Under the pieces are notes generated by a model that worked only from the letters and a program-made list of their open reading frames with translations, had not been told where the DNA came from and searched no databases. Both the position numbers and the translations under genes were made by a program. Shown piece by piece: positions 6,101 to 6,133 of a stretch of 6,133 nucleotides of DNA (the first letter of the stretch is position 1; every line of letters starts with the position of its first letter). The stretch is taken from contig DYTG01000100.1 of assembly GCA_020726085.1 (NCBI GenBank), positions 1 to 6,133 on the forward strand, in the 5' to 3' direction. Source of the DNA: Sulfurovum sp. Lineage in GTDB: Bacteria > Campylobacterota > Campylobacteria > Campylobacterales > Sulfurovaceae.

Positions 6101-6133
6101 CTACGATTTATCCAAATGCTTCCTAAGTTCATC
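6101..6133 (-). CDS. Possible 3' end of a minus-strand gene (partial)
   Basis: Read from the right edge on the minus strand, one frame is open and encodes DELRKHLDKS before a TAG at 6103-6101. The peptide looks like a normal protein tail, and the resulting convergent arrangement with the copper ATPase, 15 bp apart, would be ordinary. A second minus frame is also open, to a TAA at 6084-6082, but its peptide is less protein-like and would overlap the ATPase stop. Ten codons cannot identify the product. Confidence 0.3.
   Translation of the reverse strand, partial: DELRKHLDKS

Noticed and set aside
6086..6133. Search for a ccoS gene or terminator directly after the ATPase
   Set aside because: No plus-strand start with a ribosome site and no stem followed by T-run is visible; GTAGCCTAC at about 6096-6104 is only a 4-bp palindrome.
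1..6133. CRISPR arrays, tRNA or rRNA genes, insertion sequences, phage genes or defence genes
   Set aside because: No spaced direct repeats, no cloverleaf or conserved rRNA segments, no transposase or integrase motifs. Coding density and composition are uniform along the window.

Overview
The window looks like ordinary chromosomal sequence from a Campylobacterota (Epsilonproteobacteria) genome, probably one of the free-living, sulfur- or hydrogen-oxidising relatives of Sulfurimonas, Sulfuricurvum or Sulfurovum. I base this on the overall protein flavour (Lys/Ile/Glu-rich, moderately low GC), on A/T-rich promoters with good -10 boxes and poor -35 boxes, and on a CcoI/FixI-type copper ATPase with a cysteine-rich N-terminal domain. 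The genus cannot be fixed from the sequence alone. There is no sign of an insertion sequence, prophage, CRISPR array, tRNA or rRNA.

Layout from left to right. Bases 1-97 hold a possible 3' end of an upstream gene and an extended -10 promoter. Next comes hemB (98-1069, +), porphobilinogen synthase of haem biosynthesis, with the three-cysteine zinc site intact. It converges tail-to-tail, 11 bp apart, with ppaC (1081-1995, -), a family II manganese-dependent inorganic pyrophosphatase; a GC-rich hairpin spans the junction. A 111-bp AT-rich divergent region (1996-2106) carries back-to-back promoter candidates for ppaC and for an unrecognised 408-residue membrane-anchored, coiled-coil protein (2107-3333, +). 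A separate extended -10 promoter then precedes a compact two-gene unit: a stand-alone AroQ-fold chorismate mutase-like protein (3384-3677, +) and a copper-exporting P1B ATPase of CcoI/FixI type (3692-6085, +). The last 48 bases may hold the 3' end of a minus-strand gene.

Functionally this is mostly housekeeping. HemB supplies tetrapyrrole for haem and CcoI supplies copper for cbb3-type cytochrome oxidase, so two genes serve respiratory cofactor supply, but they are not in one operon and the link is only inference. PpaC removes pyrophosphate made by biosynthetic reactions. The least explained items are the coiled-coil protein, which I cannot assign to any family, and the chorismate mutase-like protein, whose motif spacing resembles PchB-type enzymes and which has Glu where the bacterial enzymes usually have Gln. 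I found no convincing evidence of a new multi-gene system.
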